From the NCBI RefSeq assembly GCF_013694245.2, contig NZ_CP059322.2, positions 244,001-308,000 on the forward strand: DNA of 64,000 nucleotides. Reading direction: 5' to 3'. Position 1 is the stretch's first letter. Each line of letters starts with the position of its first letter. Source of the stretch: Micromonospora ferruginea (lineage in GTDB: Bacteria; Actinomycetota; Actinomycetes; Mycobacteriales; Micromonosporaceae). Of the stretch, positions 1 to 8,429 are shown piece after piece. A model generated the notes under the pieces. That model searched no databases, was not told the DNA's origin, and worked only from the letters and a program-made list of their open reading frames with translations. The position numbers and the translations under genes were made by a program.

Positions 1-497
1 GGCGAGCCGGTGGAGATCTTCTTGCCCTTCATGCCGGCGACCGAGGTGATCCCCGAGTCGGCCCGCACCACCACCTGGGTGTAGTTGTCGTAGATCCGGG
101 CCAGCGCCTTGACCGGCTGCGGTGAGCTGAAGCTGCCCTTGCCCTGCACCGCGTTGACCGCGGTGTCGAACAGCGAGAACGCCACGTCGTACTGGCCGGC
201 GACGAGCTGCTCGACGTTCTGCACCGAGGCGCCGGTCTCGGCGGCCGTCCCGGTGAGCTTGCCGTCGGTGGTCTTGCTCAGCTCACCGGCGAGCGCGTTG
301 CCGACCACGTAGTAGACCCCGGTGGCGTTGCCGGTGGCGATGCCGACCCGGGTGTCCTTGGTGACCTCGCAGGTGATGTCCCGGGCGGCGTCGTCGGTCG
401 CGGCGCCGTCCTGCCGGCCCCCGCATCCGCCGGCGCCGGCGGCGACCAGGGCCAGCGCCCCGACGCCGGCGGCTATTCGCGTGTCGATCCTTCTCAC
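1..497 (-). CDS. TAXI-family TRAP transporter solute-binding lipoprotein (3' end off window)
   Basis: This is the extracytoplasmic substrate receptor of a TRAP transporter. Reading leftward from a GTG at 497, the product begins with a short basic stretch and a hydrophobic segment ending in GAGGC, which looks like a lipobox. It continues into the TAXI-type fold: TRVGIATGNATGVYYVVGNA, then a segment about testing accumulated evidence of the tag (QLVAGQYDVAFSLFDTAVNA). The GTG overlaps the TGA of the upstream permease gene by four bases, and GGGGAGG lies a few bases upstream, which fixes the start. Only about 165 residues are inside the window and the C-terminal part is missing. Members of the family are often called glutamate- or immunogenic-protein-like, but the ligand cannot be read from sequence. 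Cotranscription with the permease is near certain. Confidence 0.9.
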   Translation of the reverse strand, partial: MRRIDTRIAAGVGALALVAAGAGGCGGRQDGAATDDAARDITCEVTKDTRVGIATGNATGVYYVVGNALAGELSKTTDGKLTGTAAETGASVQNVEQLVAGQYDVAFSLFDTAVNAVQGKGSFSSPQPVKALARIYDNYTQVVVRADSGITSVAGMKGKKISTGS

Positions 498-2788
498 TCT
501 CTGTCCTCCCCAGGGTTGACGGACTCCACCACCGACGGGCGGCCGGCGCCGCGTCGGACGTACACGCCCGTGACGGCCAGCGCGGCGAGCGCCACGCCGA
601 TCGCCACGGGCAGCGGTTCCAGCCAGAGCAGCACCAGACCGGCGACCGCGCCGAGCAGCCGTTCCGGCACGCCGGCCGGCCCGACGCCGGGTAGCCAGCC
701 GCCGGCCGCGACGGCCAGCACGGCGACGCCGAGCGCGGAGATCAGCCCGGCCAGCGCGATCCGCCCCGGCCCGCCGATGCCGAGCAGGCCGAGGCCGGTC
801 GGCGTGACCACGAAGGCGAGCGGGATGAGGTACGCCGGCAGCGCGTACCGCAGGGTCTGCCACATGGTCGGCACCAGCCGGCCGCCGGTGACCGCCGCGG
901 CGGCGACCGCGGCCAGCGCGGTCGGCGGGGACACCTCGGACAGCACCGCGAAGTAGAAGACGAACATGGCGGCGGCGGGGGCGGCGACGCCCAGGTGCAG
1001 CAGCGCCGGCCCGATGATCACCCAGCCGATCACGAACGACGCGGTGACCGGCACCGCGAGGCCGAGCAGGCTGAGCGCGACCGCGGCGAGCACGGCGGTG
1101 AGCGCCAGCACCACGGCCGGTTCCGAGCTGATCGCCTGCGCGCCGCTGACCAGCAGCGCGGCGGCCTGCGGGCCGAGGCCGGTCTTGGTGGTGGTGGCGG
1201 TGATGATGCCGGCCGCGGCGCACACCGCGCTGACCGCCAGGACCCCGCGTACGCCGTCGCGCAGCGCGGCCACCAGCCGGGCCGGGGTAAGCCGGTGCCG
1301 CCGGTCCAGGAAGGACAGCGCGGCGGCCAGCACGGTGGCGATCACCACCGCCCGCATGGCCGAGGCGCCCAGCGCCAGCACCACGATGATCACGGCGAGG
1401 GAGAGGAAGTGGTAGCCGAAGCGGGCCAGCAGCCGCCAGGCCGAGCCGGTGTCGACCACCACCGGCCGTACCCCGGAGCGGCGGGCGTCGATCTCGACGG
1501 AGAGCAGGATGCCCAGGTAGTAGAGGACGGTCGGCACGGTGGCCCAGCCGAGCACCTGGAGGTAGGACACGCCCAGGTATTCGGCGATGATGAAGGCGGC
1601 GGCGCCGAGCGTCGGCGGGGAGAGGATCGCGCCGACCCCGGCGGCGGCGAGCATGCCGCCGGCCCGCTCGGCCGGGTAGCCGGCGCGGCGCAGGATCGGC
1701 CAGGTCACCGCGCCGATGCTGACCGTGGTGGCGGCCCCGGAGCCGGAGACGGTGCCGAGCAGGAAGCCGGAGGCGACGGCGGTGCGGCCGGCGGCGGTGC
1801 GGGAGCGGCGGAACGCGGCGGCGGAGAGTTCCACGAAGAACCGGCCGGCGCCGGAGAGGTCGAGCACCGCGCCGTAGACGGTGAACAGCACGATGTAGGT
1901 GGCGGCCACGTCGAGCGGGGTGCCGTAGAAGCCGCTGTCGGAGTTGTAGAACGCGTCGACGAGCTGCCCGAAGTCCAGGCCGGCGTGCGCGACCGGCCAC
2001 GACTGGGGGAGCAGCCCGCCGTAGTAGCCGTAGCCGAGGAACAGCAGGCACACCGCGGGCAGGATCCAGCCGGTGGCGCGCCGGCACGCCTCCAGCAGCA
2101 GGAGCAGCAGCCCGGTGCCGAACGCCACGTCCAGCGGGTCGAGCAGGCCCTGCCGGTCGAGGAACGCGTCGTAACCGCCGCCGCCCGCGCCGAGCGTGAA
2201 CGGCAGCACCGGGTAGAGGCAGACGACGAGCGCGGCGACGGCGAGCACCCAGTCGAGCACCGTCGGCCCGGCCCGCTCCGCCGTCCGTCGCCGGACCCCC
2301 GAGGGGTACGCCAGGAAGACCGTCGGCAGCACGCCGGCGAGGAAGAGGACGAGGTAGTACTTGCTGCCCTGCGACAACGGGAAGAACACCTGTCGGAGCG
2401 CCAGCAGCGCGACCGCGACGGTGATTCCGGTGAAGAGCGTCCCGACCGGCCCGGTGAGCGTCCGGCCCGGTTTCTCCTCCTCGAATCGGGCGGCGAGTTC
2501 ACGGGTGTCCGGGTGGGCCGGGTCCCGGTCCCGGTGATGCGTCTCGCCCGGCCCGTCGTCCGCCCACGCCGGATCGGTGGCGTCGCCCTCGTCCGGCGGG
2601 AGCGGCACCGCGGCGGCGTCCACTTCGGACCCATCGGGCTCGCCGGCGGGTGGCCGGGGTGACGGGGGAGTGGCGTCGGAGGGGCGAACGGGTGGCACGA
2701 GGGGGGACGATACGCGAATGGCGGACACGTTGGGAACATTGCCGATCGTGATTGCAATGAGTGACGGAATGGTCTTTCGCTCACTCAC
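494..2788 (-). CDS. TRAP transporter fused permease (DctQM-type, 4TM/12TM)
   Basis: Membrane component of a TAXI-type TRAP transporter, which imports a small organic acid or similar solute using an ion gradient. The 764-residue product has about 110 hydrophilic, Pro/Asp-rich N-terminal residues, then many hydrophobic helices to the end. The length fits the fused small (Q) and large (M) permease typical of TAXI systems. Conserved stretches include a Gly-rich segment with GSGAATTVSIGAV, and PPTLGAAAFIIAEYLGVSY. The GTG start at 2788 has AAAGGTG just upstream; a later start inside the disordered N-terminus cannot be excluded. The stop overlaps the start of the solute-binding gene. The long acidic, proline-rich N-terminal extension is unusual for the family. 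Confidence 0.92.
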   Translation of the reverse strand: MSERKTIPSLIAITIGNVPNVSAIRVSSPLVPPVRPSDATPPSPRPPAGEPDGSEVDAAAVPLPPDEGDATDPAWADDGPGETHHRDRDPAHPDTRELAARFEEEKPGRTLTGPVGTLFTGITVAVALLALRQVFFPLSQGSKYYLVLFLAGVLPTVFLAYPSGVRRRTAERAGPTVLDWVLAVAALVVCLYPVLPFTLGAGGGGYDAFLDRQGLLDPLDVAFGTGLLLLLLEACRRATGWILPAVCLLFLGYGYYGGLLPQSWPVAHAGLDFGQLVDAFYNSDSGFYGTPLDVAATYIVLFTVYGAVLDLSGAGRFFVELSAAAFRRSRTAAGRTAVASGFLLGTVSGSGAATTVSIGAVTWPILRRAGYPAERAGGMLAAAGVGAILSPPTLGAAAFIIAEYLGVSYLQVLGWATVPTVLYYLGILLSVEIDARRSGVRPVVVDTGSAWRLLARFGYHFLSLAVIIVVLALGASAMRAVVIATVLAAALSFLDRRHRLTPARLVAALRDGVRGVLAVSAVCAAAGIITATTTKTGLGPQAAALLVSGAQAISSEPAVVLALTAVLAAVALSLLGLAVPVTASFVIGWVIIGPALLHLGVAAPAAAMFVFYFAVLSEVSPPTALAAVAAAAVTGGRLVPTMWQTLRYALPAYLIPLAFVVTPTGLGLLGIGGPGRIALAGLISALGVAVLAVAAGGWLPGVGPAGVPERLLGAVAGLVLLWLEPLPVAIGVALAALAVTGVYVRRGAGRPSVVESVNPGEDRE

Positions 2789-2963
2789 CGCACACCTTTC
2801 TCGAATCGATTTCGCAATTACCCCGTCATAAGAGCGAACCGCTCTTCGCCCGTCGCTCCACTATGGTGAGTTAGGCCCGCTTCTAACGATGGAATGAGTC
2901 GGTCACGGAATGTAGTGACGATCACGCACCGTGCAGGCCCGGAGGGGTGTCGGACGCTGCGGC

Positions 2964-2975
2964 TAGGGTCGGCGG
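2964..2975 (+). promoter_or_regulatory. -10 box of a leaderless promoter for the ABC ATPase gene
   Basis: TAGGGT at 2964-2969 matches TANNNT and is followed by exactly 6 nt before the GTG at 2976. There is no room for a Shine-Dalgarno sequence. This is the layout of actinobacterial leaderless transcripts and it supports that start. I see no clear -35. Confidence 0.55.
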
Positions 2976-3908
2976 GTGACCATCGGGCAACCACTCATCC
3001 AGGCGCGCGGGCTGGTGAAGCGGTTCGGCGACTTCACCGCCGTCGACGGCATCGACGTGGAGGTGCGCCGGGGGGAGGCGTTCGGGTTCCTCGGCCCCAA
3101 CGGCGCGGGCAAGTCCTCCACCATGCGCATGATCGGCTGCATCTCCCCACCGTCCGGGGGTGAGCTGCGCATCCTCGGCCTCGACCCGGTGCGCGACGGC
3201 CCGGCCGTGCGGGCCCGGCTCGGGGTCTGCCCGCAGCTCGACAGCCTCGACCCGGAGCTGACCGTCCGGGAGAACCTGACCACCTACGCGCGCTACTTCG
3301 GCATCCCGCGCCGGGTGGCCCGGGAACGCGCCGCCGAGCTGCTCGACTTCGTCCAGCTCGCCGAGCGGGCCGACAGCAAGGTCGACCCGCTGTCCGGCGG
3401 CATGAAGCGGCGACTCACCATCGCCCGCGCGCTGGTCAACGAGCCGGAGATCGTGCTGCTCGACGAGCCCACCACCGGCCTCGACCCGCAGGCCCGGCAC
3501 CTGGTCTGGGAGCGGCTGTTCCGGCTCAAGCAGCAGGGCGTCACGCTGGTCCTGACCACGCACTACATGGACGAGGCGGAGCAGCTCTGCGACCGCCTGG
3601 TGGTGATGGACGGCGGCCGGATCGTCGCCGAGGGCTCGCCCCGGGCGCTGATCGAGCGGCACGCCACCCGCGAGGTGGTCGAGCTGCGCTTCGCCGGCGA
3701 CTCCCAGGAGGCGTTCGCCGGCAAGCTCGACGGGCTGGGCGAGCGGGTCGAGGTGCTGCCCGACCGCATCCTGCTCTACGTGTCCGACGGCGACGCCGCC
3801 GTGGCGCAGGTGGCCGCGCGCGGCCTGGACCCGGCCGGCGTGCTGGTCCGGCGGGGCAGCCTGGAGGACGTCTTCCTGCACCTCACCGGCCGCACCCTGG
3901 TCGACTGA
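2976..3908 (+). CDS. ABC exporter ATP-binding protein (DrrA-like)
   Basis: ATPase of an ABC-2 type exporter. The 310 residues contain Walker A GPNGAGKSS, a Q-loop region (VCPQLDSL), signature LSGGMKRRL, Walker B IVLLDEPTTGLDP and the H-loop TTHYMDEAEQ. The C-terminal ~80 residues form the accessory domain seen in DrrA/CcmA-like ATPases. The two matching ABC-2 permeases lie further along on the same strand at 5522 and 6341, after an XRE/DUF397 cassette that appears to have separated them. The usual substrates of this family are drugs, lipids or secondary metabolites; the one here is unknown. The GTG start is supported by a -10 box 6 nt upstream. Confidence 0.93.
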   Translation: MTIGQPLIQARGLVKRFGDFTAVDGIDVEVRRGEAFGFLGPNGAGKSSTMRMIGCISPPSGGELRILGLDPVRDGPAVRARLGVCPQLDSLDPELTVRENLTTYARYFGIPRRVARERAAELLDFVQLAERADSKVDPLSGGMKRRLTIARALVNEPEIVLLDEPTTGLDPQARHLVWERLFRLKQQGVTLVLTTHYMDEAEQLCDRLVVMDGGRIVAEGSPRALIERHATREVVELRFAGDSQEAFAGKLDGLGERVEVLPDRILLYVSDGDAAVAQVAARGLDPAGVLVRRGSLEDVFLHLTGRTLVD

Positions 3909-3924
3909 GGCACGCGCCGGCCGT

Positions 3925-4170
3925 TCAGCGGCGCCGGGCCCAGAGGACGAAGCGTTCGGCCAGGTGCCCCGGCGCGGTGTCCGGTCGTCCGGCGGCCAGG
4001 TCGGCGGTGGCCTCGCACAGCAGCGTCCCGAGATGGATCAACAACGCGGTCCGGTCCTCGCGAAACTCACCGAGCAGCGCCAGCCGGGCCGGCGAGCACG
4101 GCCACGCGGCGCCGCAGACCCGGCAGCGCCAGGACGGGCGCGCCGCGACGTGGGGGCGATACCGGGGCAT
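3925..4170 (-). CDS. small CxxC actinobacterial protein associated with XRE-DUF397 loci
   Basis: An 81-residue protein with the pattern WRCRVCGAAWPC, followed by SPARLALLGEF and a helical, acidic tail. Small proteins of this type are common next to XRE/DUF397 genes in Streptomyces and Micromonospora. They are sometimes labelled flavin reductase in databases, which the sequence does not support. The ATG at 4170 has GGAGGG about 10 nt upstream. It is divergent from the XRE gene at 4433 and convergent with the ABC ATPase gene. The two Cys pairs may bind metal, which is inference. Function unknown. Confidence 0.7.
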   Translation of the reverse strand: MPRYRPHVAARPSWRCRVCGAAWPCSPARLALLGEFREDRTALLIHLGTLLCEATADLAAGRPDTAPGHLAERFVLWARRR

Positions 4171-4432
4171 CAGCGCGTGCCCTCCTCGCTCGGGGTGCGC
4201 CGGGGGAGCGTCGCCATGGGTGAGCCTCCGTGGTGGCTGGAGTGGGGGCGTCGGCGGACCTCGTCGTGCGCCGACGCCCCCGGCCTGGTTCCGCCCGCCG
4301 TCCGATCCCGGGAGCGGTTCCGCTGCGTGACAGTCTGGTGACGGCGCGACTACGGTGGGAGGTCCGCCGCGACGACGACCAGCGCGTCCGGCGACCGGCT
4401 CGCGGTGTACCGAGGACGTACGGAGGCTGTCC

Positions 4433-5236
4433 GTGGAACTGTCGTCCATGCTGGAGCACTTCGCGGAGGAGTTGCGGCTGGCCCGCGTGGCCGGCGGCCT
4501 GTCACAGACCGCGTTGGCCGAGGCGCTGGCCTACTCGGGCGCGCTGGTGGCCAAGGTGGAGACCTGTGAGCGCCGCCCGAGCCTGGACTTCGCCCGCCGC
4601 TGCGACGCGGTGTTCGGCGCCGACGGGCGCTTCGAGCGCATTCAGCGGCGGATCGGCCGGGAGGCCATGGTGCCGTGGTTCCGCGACTGGCCCGGCATCG
4701 AGGCGGAGGCCACCGCGCTGCGCTGGTTCGAACCGATCTGCGTGCCGGGCCTGCTCCAGACCGAGGGCTACGCCCGCGCGCTGCTCCGCGGCAGTGGCCT
4801 GTTCCCCCCGGACGAGGTGGAGCACCAGGTGGCGACCCGGCTGGACCGGCAACCGGTGCTGACCCGCGAGCGGCCTCCGCTGCTCACGTTCGTCGTCGAC
4901 GAGCACGTGCTGCGCCGGAGCGTCGGCGGGCCGGAGGTGATGCGCGAGCAGGTGCGTCACCTGGTGAAGGTCGGCTCGGGGCTGCCCCGGGTGAGAATCC
5001 ATGTCGTGCCGCTCACCGCCGGCGCCTACCCTGGCATGAACGGCCCGTTCGTGATCGCCACCCCGCCGCACGGCGAGGACGTCGTCTACCAGGAGGGCCA
5101 GCTCCACGCGCAGGTGATCGACCGCGCCGACCACGTGCGGCAGATGGTCGAGGTGTGGGAGTCGATCCGCGGTGAGGCACTATCGCACCAGCAGTCCCTC
5201 GAACTCGTGACGGAAGTGGCGGAGACATGGACCTGA
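4433..5236 (+). CDS. helix-turn-helix XRE regulator with DUF5753 domain
   Basis: A 267-residue regulator. Residues about 8-65 form the XRE helix-turn-helix (LARVAGGLSQTALAEALAYS, with KVETCERRPS following). The remainder is the DUF5753 effector domain, recognised from WFEPICVPGLLQTEGYARAL and VVPLTAGAYPGMNGPFVIA. The GTG at 4433 has GGAGG 7 nt upstream and is preferred over longer in-frame starts. The stop overlaps the start of the DUF397 gene by 10 bases. Pairs like this (WhiJ- and AbaA-type loci of Streptomyces) act in developmental or antibiotic regulation, with the DUF397 partner modulating the regulator. The pair lies between an exporter ATPase gene and its permease genes. Confidence 0.92.
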   Translation: MELSSMLEHFAEELRLARVAGGLSQTALAEALAYSGALVAKVETCERRPSLDFARRCDAVFGADGRFERIQRRIGREAMVPWFRDWPGIEAEATALRWFEPICVPGLLQTEGYARALLRGSGLFPPDEVEHQVATRLDRQPVLTRERPPLLTFVVDEHVLRRSVGGPEVMREQVRHLVKVGSGLPRVRIHVVPLTAGAYPGMNGPFVIATPPHGEDVVYQEGQLHAQVIDRADHVRQMVEVWESIRGEALSHQQSLELVTEVAETWT

Positions 5237-5415
5237 ACGGCGTCCGGTGGCGCAAGAGCAGCCGCAGCAACGGCCAGGGTGGAGCCTGCGTGGAGGTGGC
5301 GGACGGTCGGCCCGACATGGTCGCCGTGCGCGACTCCAAGGACCCGGCCGGCCCGGTGCTGGCCTTCGCCCCCGACGCCTGGCGCGCGTTCGTCGCCGGG
5401 GTCGCCCCGCGCTGA
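5227..5415 (+). CDS. DUF397 small protein
   Basis: A 62-residue DUF397 protein with the hallmark opening VRWRKSSRSNGQGGACVEVA and the later VAVRDSKDP and W-R-AFV-G motifs. It overlaps the 3' end of the XRE gene by 10 bases, so the two are translationally coupled. Known DUF397 proteins work with XRE/DUF5753 partners as small modulators, and some such pairs behave like toxin-antitoxin modules. Role here inferred from the pairing. Confidence 0.93.
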   Translation: MDLNGVRWRKSSRSNGQGGACVEVADGRPDMVAVRDSKDPAGPVLAFAPDAWRAFVAGVAPR

Positions 5416-5521
5416 CCGACGCCGCCGGTGCGAGGTGGCGGCCCCCATCCCGCCACCTCGTCGGGCCGGTGTGGACCACGCTCGCGCCTGTCGTACCCGA
5501 GGAGTAGGAAGGTCGGCGGGG

Positions 5522-6328
5522 GTGGTGCGGGTGACGACGGTGACGGGCCGGGCCGCGACGGGTCTGCCGCGGGTGCCGGCGGTGACGGTGTTCGCGCACT
5601 ACCTGGTCGGCTACCGGCGCACCTGGCGGGCGGGTGTCTTCTCGTCGTTCCTGCTGCCGGTGCTCACCGTGGTCGGGTTCGGCTTCGGCGTCGGGGCCTA
5701 CGTCGACCAGGGCGTCGACGGCGTGCGCTACCTCTGGTGGCTGGTGCCCGGCCTGATCGCCTCGACCGCCTTCCAGGTCGCCGTCGCCGAGTCGACCTGG
5801 CCGGTGCACAGCAACTTCAAGTGGATCCGCACCTACCACGCCCAGGTGGCCGCGCCGCTGCGCACCGGCGACATCGTGGCCGGTCACCTGACCTTCGTGC
5901 TGTTCCGGGTGGTCACCAGCACGGTGGCGTTCCTGCTGGTGACCGCGCTGTTCGGGGCGCTGCGGTCGCCCTGGGCGGTGGCGGTGGCGCCGATCGCGCT
6001 GCTGCTCGGGCTGGCGGTCGCCGCGCCGGTCTTCGCGTTCAGCGCCCGGGTGCCCAGCGACAGCTACCTCGCGTTGCTGTTCCGGTTCGCGGTGATCCCG
6101 ATGACGCTCTTCTCCGGGGTGTTCTTCCCGGTCGAGTCGATGCCGGCCGGGCTGCGGCCGGTCGCCTGGGCGACGCCGCTCTGGCACGGCGTCGACCTGT
6201 GCCGGGCCGCCACCCTGGGCGTCGAGCCGCGATGGTCGGTCACCGGTCACGTGCTCTACCTCGCCGCCTGGGCCGGCGTCGGCTGGTGGCTGGCGCTGCG
6301 GGCGTTCCGTCGTCAACTCGTCGTCTAG
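5522..6328 (+). CDS. ABC-2 type exporter permease
   Basis: Transmembrane subunit of the exporter whose ATPase is at 2976-3908. The 268 residues have about six hydrophobic helices and the ABC-2 pattern: an FSSFLLPVLTVVGFGFGVGA first helix, then a conserved MTLFSGVFFPVESMP segment before the last helices. Three in-frame GTG codons (5522, 5525, 5531) are possible. AGGAAGG at 5506-5512 gives the best spacing to 5522. The gene follows the DUF397 stop by about 100 nt and is 12 nt from the next permease, so the two permeases form one transcription unit. Confidence 0.88.
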   Translation: MVRVTTVTGRAATGLPRVPAVTVFAHYLVGYRRTWRAGVFSSFLLPVLTVVGFGFGVGAYVDQGVDGVRYLWWLVPGLIASTAFQVAVAESTWPVHSNFKWIRTYHAQVAAPLRTGDIVAGHLTFVLFRVVTSTVAFLLVTALFGALRSPWAVAVAPIALLLGLAVAAPVFAFSARVPSDSYLALLFRFAVIPMTLFSGVFFPVESMPAGLRPVAWATPLWHGVDLCRAATLGVEPRWSVTGHVLYLAAWAGVGWWLALRAFRRQLVV

Positions 6329-6340
6329 GGAAGGGGTGTC

Positions 6341-7147
6341 GTGGTCGCTCTCCTCCTGCCCCGGCTGGCCGGCGTCACCGGGGCGCGCCGCTCGGCGGCG
6401 GTGGCCGAGCGCAACCTCACCGCGCTGCGCAGCGCCTACTGGCTGGTGCTGGTCTCCGGCTTCGTGGAGCCGGTGCTCTACCTGCTGTCGATCGGCATCG
6501 GCGTGGGCGCGCTGGTCGGCGACCTGACGCTGCCCGGCGGTCGGGTGGTGTCCTACCCGGCGTTCGTCGCCCCGGCCATGCTCGCCTCGTCGGCGATGAG
6601 CGGCGCGCTGTCCGAGACCACCTTCAACTTCTTCGGCAAGATGAAATACATGAAGCTGTACGACGGGGTGATCGCCACCCCGGTACGGCCGTTCGAGATC
6701 GCCCTGGGTGAGCTGGGCTGGGCGATGGCACGCGGGTCGCTCTACTCGGCCGCGTTTCTGCTGATCATGGTGGCGCTGGGCCTGACCACCGCGGCCCGGG
6801 CGCTCGTCGCGTTCCCGGCGGCGGTGCTCGTCGGGTTCGCGTTCGGCGCGCTCGGCATGACCGTCGCCACGCTGCTGCGCAGTTGGCAGGATTTCGACCT
6901 GATGGGCTCGGCCCAGTTCACGCTCTTCCTCTTCTCCGGCACGTTCGTGCCTGCCGAGGCCTATCCGGCGGTGCTGCGCTGGCTGGTCGAGCTGACCCCG
7001 CTCTACCGCTCGGTGCACCTGATCCGGGGCGTCTGCGTGGGCGGGTCCGGCTGGTCCTGGCTGCTCGACGTGGCCTACCTGGTGGTCCTCACCGGCGTGA
7101 TGTTGGCGCTGGCGTCCCGGCGGATGGCCAGGTTGCTCTACCCGTAG
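6341..7147 (+). CDS. ABC-2 type exporter permease
   Basis: Second transmembrane subunit of the DrrA-like exporter, 268 residues. It has about six helices, the segment VLYLLSIGIGVGALV, and the family motif LFSGTFVPAEAYPAVLRW near the C-terminus. The GTG at 6341 has AAGGGG upstream. It probably forms a heterodimer with the product of 5522-6328, powered by the ATPase encoded at 2976. The substrate is unknown. Confidence 0.88.
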   Translation: MVALLLPRLAGVTGARRSAAVAERNLTALRSAYWLVLVSGFVEPVLYLLSIGIGVGALVGDLTLPGGRVVSYPAFVAPAMLASSAMSGALSETTFNFFGKMKYMKLYDGVIATPVRPFEIALGELGWAMARGSLYSAAFLLIMVALGLTTAARALVAFPAAVLVGFAFGALGMTVATLLRSWQDFDLMGSAQFTLFLFSGTFVPAEAYPAVLRWLVELTPLYRSVHLIRGVCVGGSGWSWLLDVAYLVVLTGVMLALASRRMARLLYP

Positions 7148-7211
7148 CGGGGTTACCCGGCCCGGCCTCGGGGCAAGTCGTGCAGTGACGACACGACGAC
7201 GAGGAGGTGCG

Positions 7212-8228
7212 ATGGCCGGCGACGAGTCTCCCGTCCGGGAGGAGCGCGACCGCACCGAGCCGGTGGGGCCGGACGACGGGCCGGACAGCCCGACCGACCT
7301 GCCGGGTCCGGGCTGGGTGGCCACGCTGAAGCGGACCGTCCGGGAGTTCCAGGACGACAGCCTGACCGACTGGGCCGCCGCGCTCACCTACTACGGGGTG
7401 CTCTCCATCTTCCCCGGCGTGCTGGTGCTGATCTCCCTGCTCGGGCTGCTCGGCGACCGGGCCACCAACGGGGTGCGGGACACGGTCAACCAGGCGGTGC
7501 CGGAGGAGAACATCCGGAAGATCATCGAGAGTGCGATCGACCAGGCCGGCCAGTCCGGCGGGCTGGCGAGCATCGCGGCGGTGATCGGTCTGGTCGCCGC
7601 GTTCTGGTCGGCGTCGGGCTACATCGCCGCGTTCATGCGCGCCTCGAACAGCATCTACGACGTGCCGGAGGGGCGGCCGATCTGGAAGACGCTGCCGATC
7701 CGGCTCGGCGTGACCGCGGTGATCGGCGTGCTGCTGCTGATCAGCGCCGTGATCGTGGTGTTCACCGGCGGGCTGGCCGAGCAGGCCGGCAACGCGATCG
7801 GGCTCGGCTCGACGGCGGTCACGGTGTGGAACATCGCCAAGTGGCCGGTGCTGCTGGTGATCGTCAGCCTGATGTTCGCGATCCTCTACTGGGCCTCGCC
7901 CAACGCCAAGCACGGCGGCTTCCGCTGGGTCAGCCCGGGTGGGGTGCTCGCGGTGGTGCTCTGGCTGGTGGTGTCCGGTCTGTTCGCGCTCTACGTGAGC
8001 AACTTCGGCTCGTACAACAAGACGTACGGCGCGGTGGCCGGCGTGATCATCTTCCTGGTCTGGCTCTGGCTGAGCAACGTGGCCATCCTGCTCGGCGCCG
8101 AGTTCGACGCCGAGCTGGAGCGCAGTCGGGCGATCGCCGCCGGGCTCCCCGAGGACAAGGAGCCGTACGTCGAGCTGCGCGACGACCGCAAGCTGCGCAA
8201 GAAGCGCAACGCCCCCACTCCGCGCTGA
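7212..8228 (+). CDS. YihY/BrkB-family inner membrane protein
   Basis: A 338-residue membrane protein of the YihY/virulence factor BrkB family. The N-terminal ~40 residues are charged. The core starts with a DWAAALTYYGVLSIFPGVLV segment and has about six helices, with NAKHGGFRWVSPGG and the C-terminal VWLWLSNVAILLGAEFDAELERSR, both typical of the family. A Lys/Arg-rich cytoplasmic tail follows. The ATG at 7212 has GAGGAGG 5 nt upstream, so the longer reading is not needed. Molecular function in this family is unsettled. A strong terminator follows at once. Confidence 0.92.
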   Translation: MAGDESPVREERDRTEPVGPDDGPDSPTDLPGPGWVATLKRTVREFQDDSLTDWAAALTYYGVLSIFPGVLVLISLLGLLGDRATNGVRDTVNQAVPEENIRKIIESAIDQAGQSGGLASIAAVIGLVAAFWSASGYIAAFMRASNSIYDVPEGRPIWKTLPIRLGVTAVIGVLLLISAVIVVFTGGLAEQAGNAIGLGSTAVTVWNIAKWPVLLVIVSLMFAILYWASPNAKHGGFRWVSPGGVLAVVLWLVVSGLFALYVSNFGSYNKTYGAVAGVIIFLVWLWLSNVAILLGAEFDAELERSRAIAAGLPEDKEPYVELRDDRKLRKKRNAPTPR

Positions 8229-8241
8229 ATCGCACCCGTAG

Positions 8242-8275
8242 CGCCCCGCCCGGATCTGTCCGGGCGGGGCGTTTT
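8242..8275 (+). terminator. rho-independent terminator after the yihY-like gene
   Basis: Perfect 13-bp arms (8242-8254 and 8259-8271) with a TCTG loop, followed by TTTT. It separates the exporter region from the sugar-uptake region. Confidence 0.9.
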
Positions 8276-8291
8276 CATGATCCGGAACTTG

Positions 8292-8367
8292 CTTTTGTTC
8301 GTATGGACAAAAGTTTCCATCAGATGTGCCGAAGCTATGGACACGTGACCCGGAAGGCTCCTACTGT
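8292..8367 (+). promoter_or_regulatory. ROK gene promoter with CTTTTG/CAAAAG operator
   Basis: CTTTTG at 8292-8297 and CAAAAG at 8308-8313 form an inverted repeat (7-bp arms if read CTTTTGT/ACAAAAG). After 24 nt come TGGACA (8338-8343), an 18-nt spacer and TACTGT (8362-8367). The 13-mer GAAGCTATGGACA at 8331-8343 recurs before the PQQ dehydrogenase gene at 22008-22020, with the same 24-nt distance to an equivalent repeat. The likely ligand protein is the ROK regulator encoded just downstream, which would make the site autoregulatory. That part is inference. Confidence 0.7.
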
Positions 8368-8429
8368 GTCGGACACGACACATCGCCGTTGCGTCGATGT
8401 GAACGACTTCGATGCGGAGGTGACTGCCG

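Noticed and set aside
995..2662. Long open frames on the strand opposite the TRAP permease gene
   Set aside because: They are Arg/Gly/Gln-rich shadows of GC-rich coding DNA with no domains or ribosome sites; the minus-strand permease has clear family motifs.
5180..7387. 735-codon minus-strand frame across the exporter permeases
   Set aside because: His/Arg/Gln-rich shadow with no motif; the plus strand encodes well-recognised permeases.
8321..8345. Alternative operator formed by GAAGCTATGGACA itself
   Set aside because: The 13-mer has no dyad and overlaps the -35; it is better read as promoter sequence, although regulator contact cannot be excluded.
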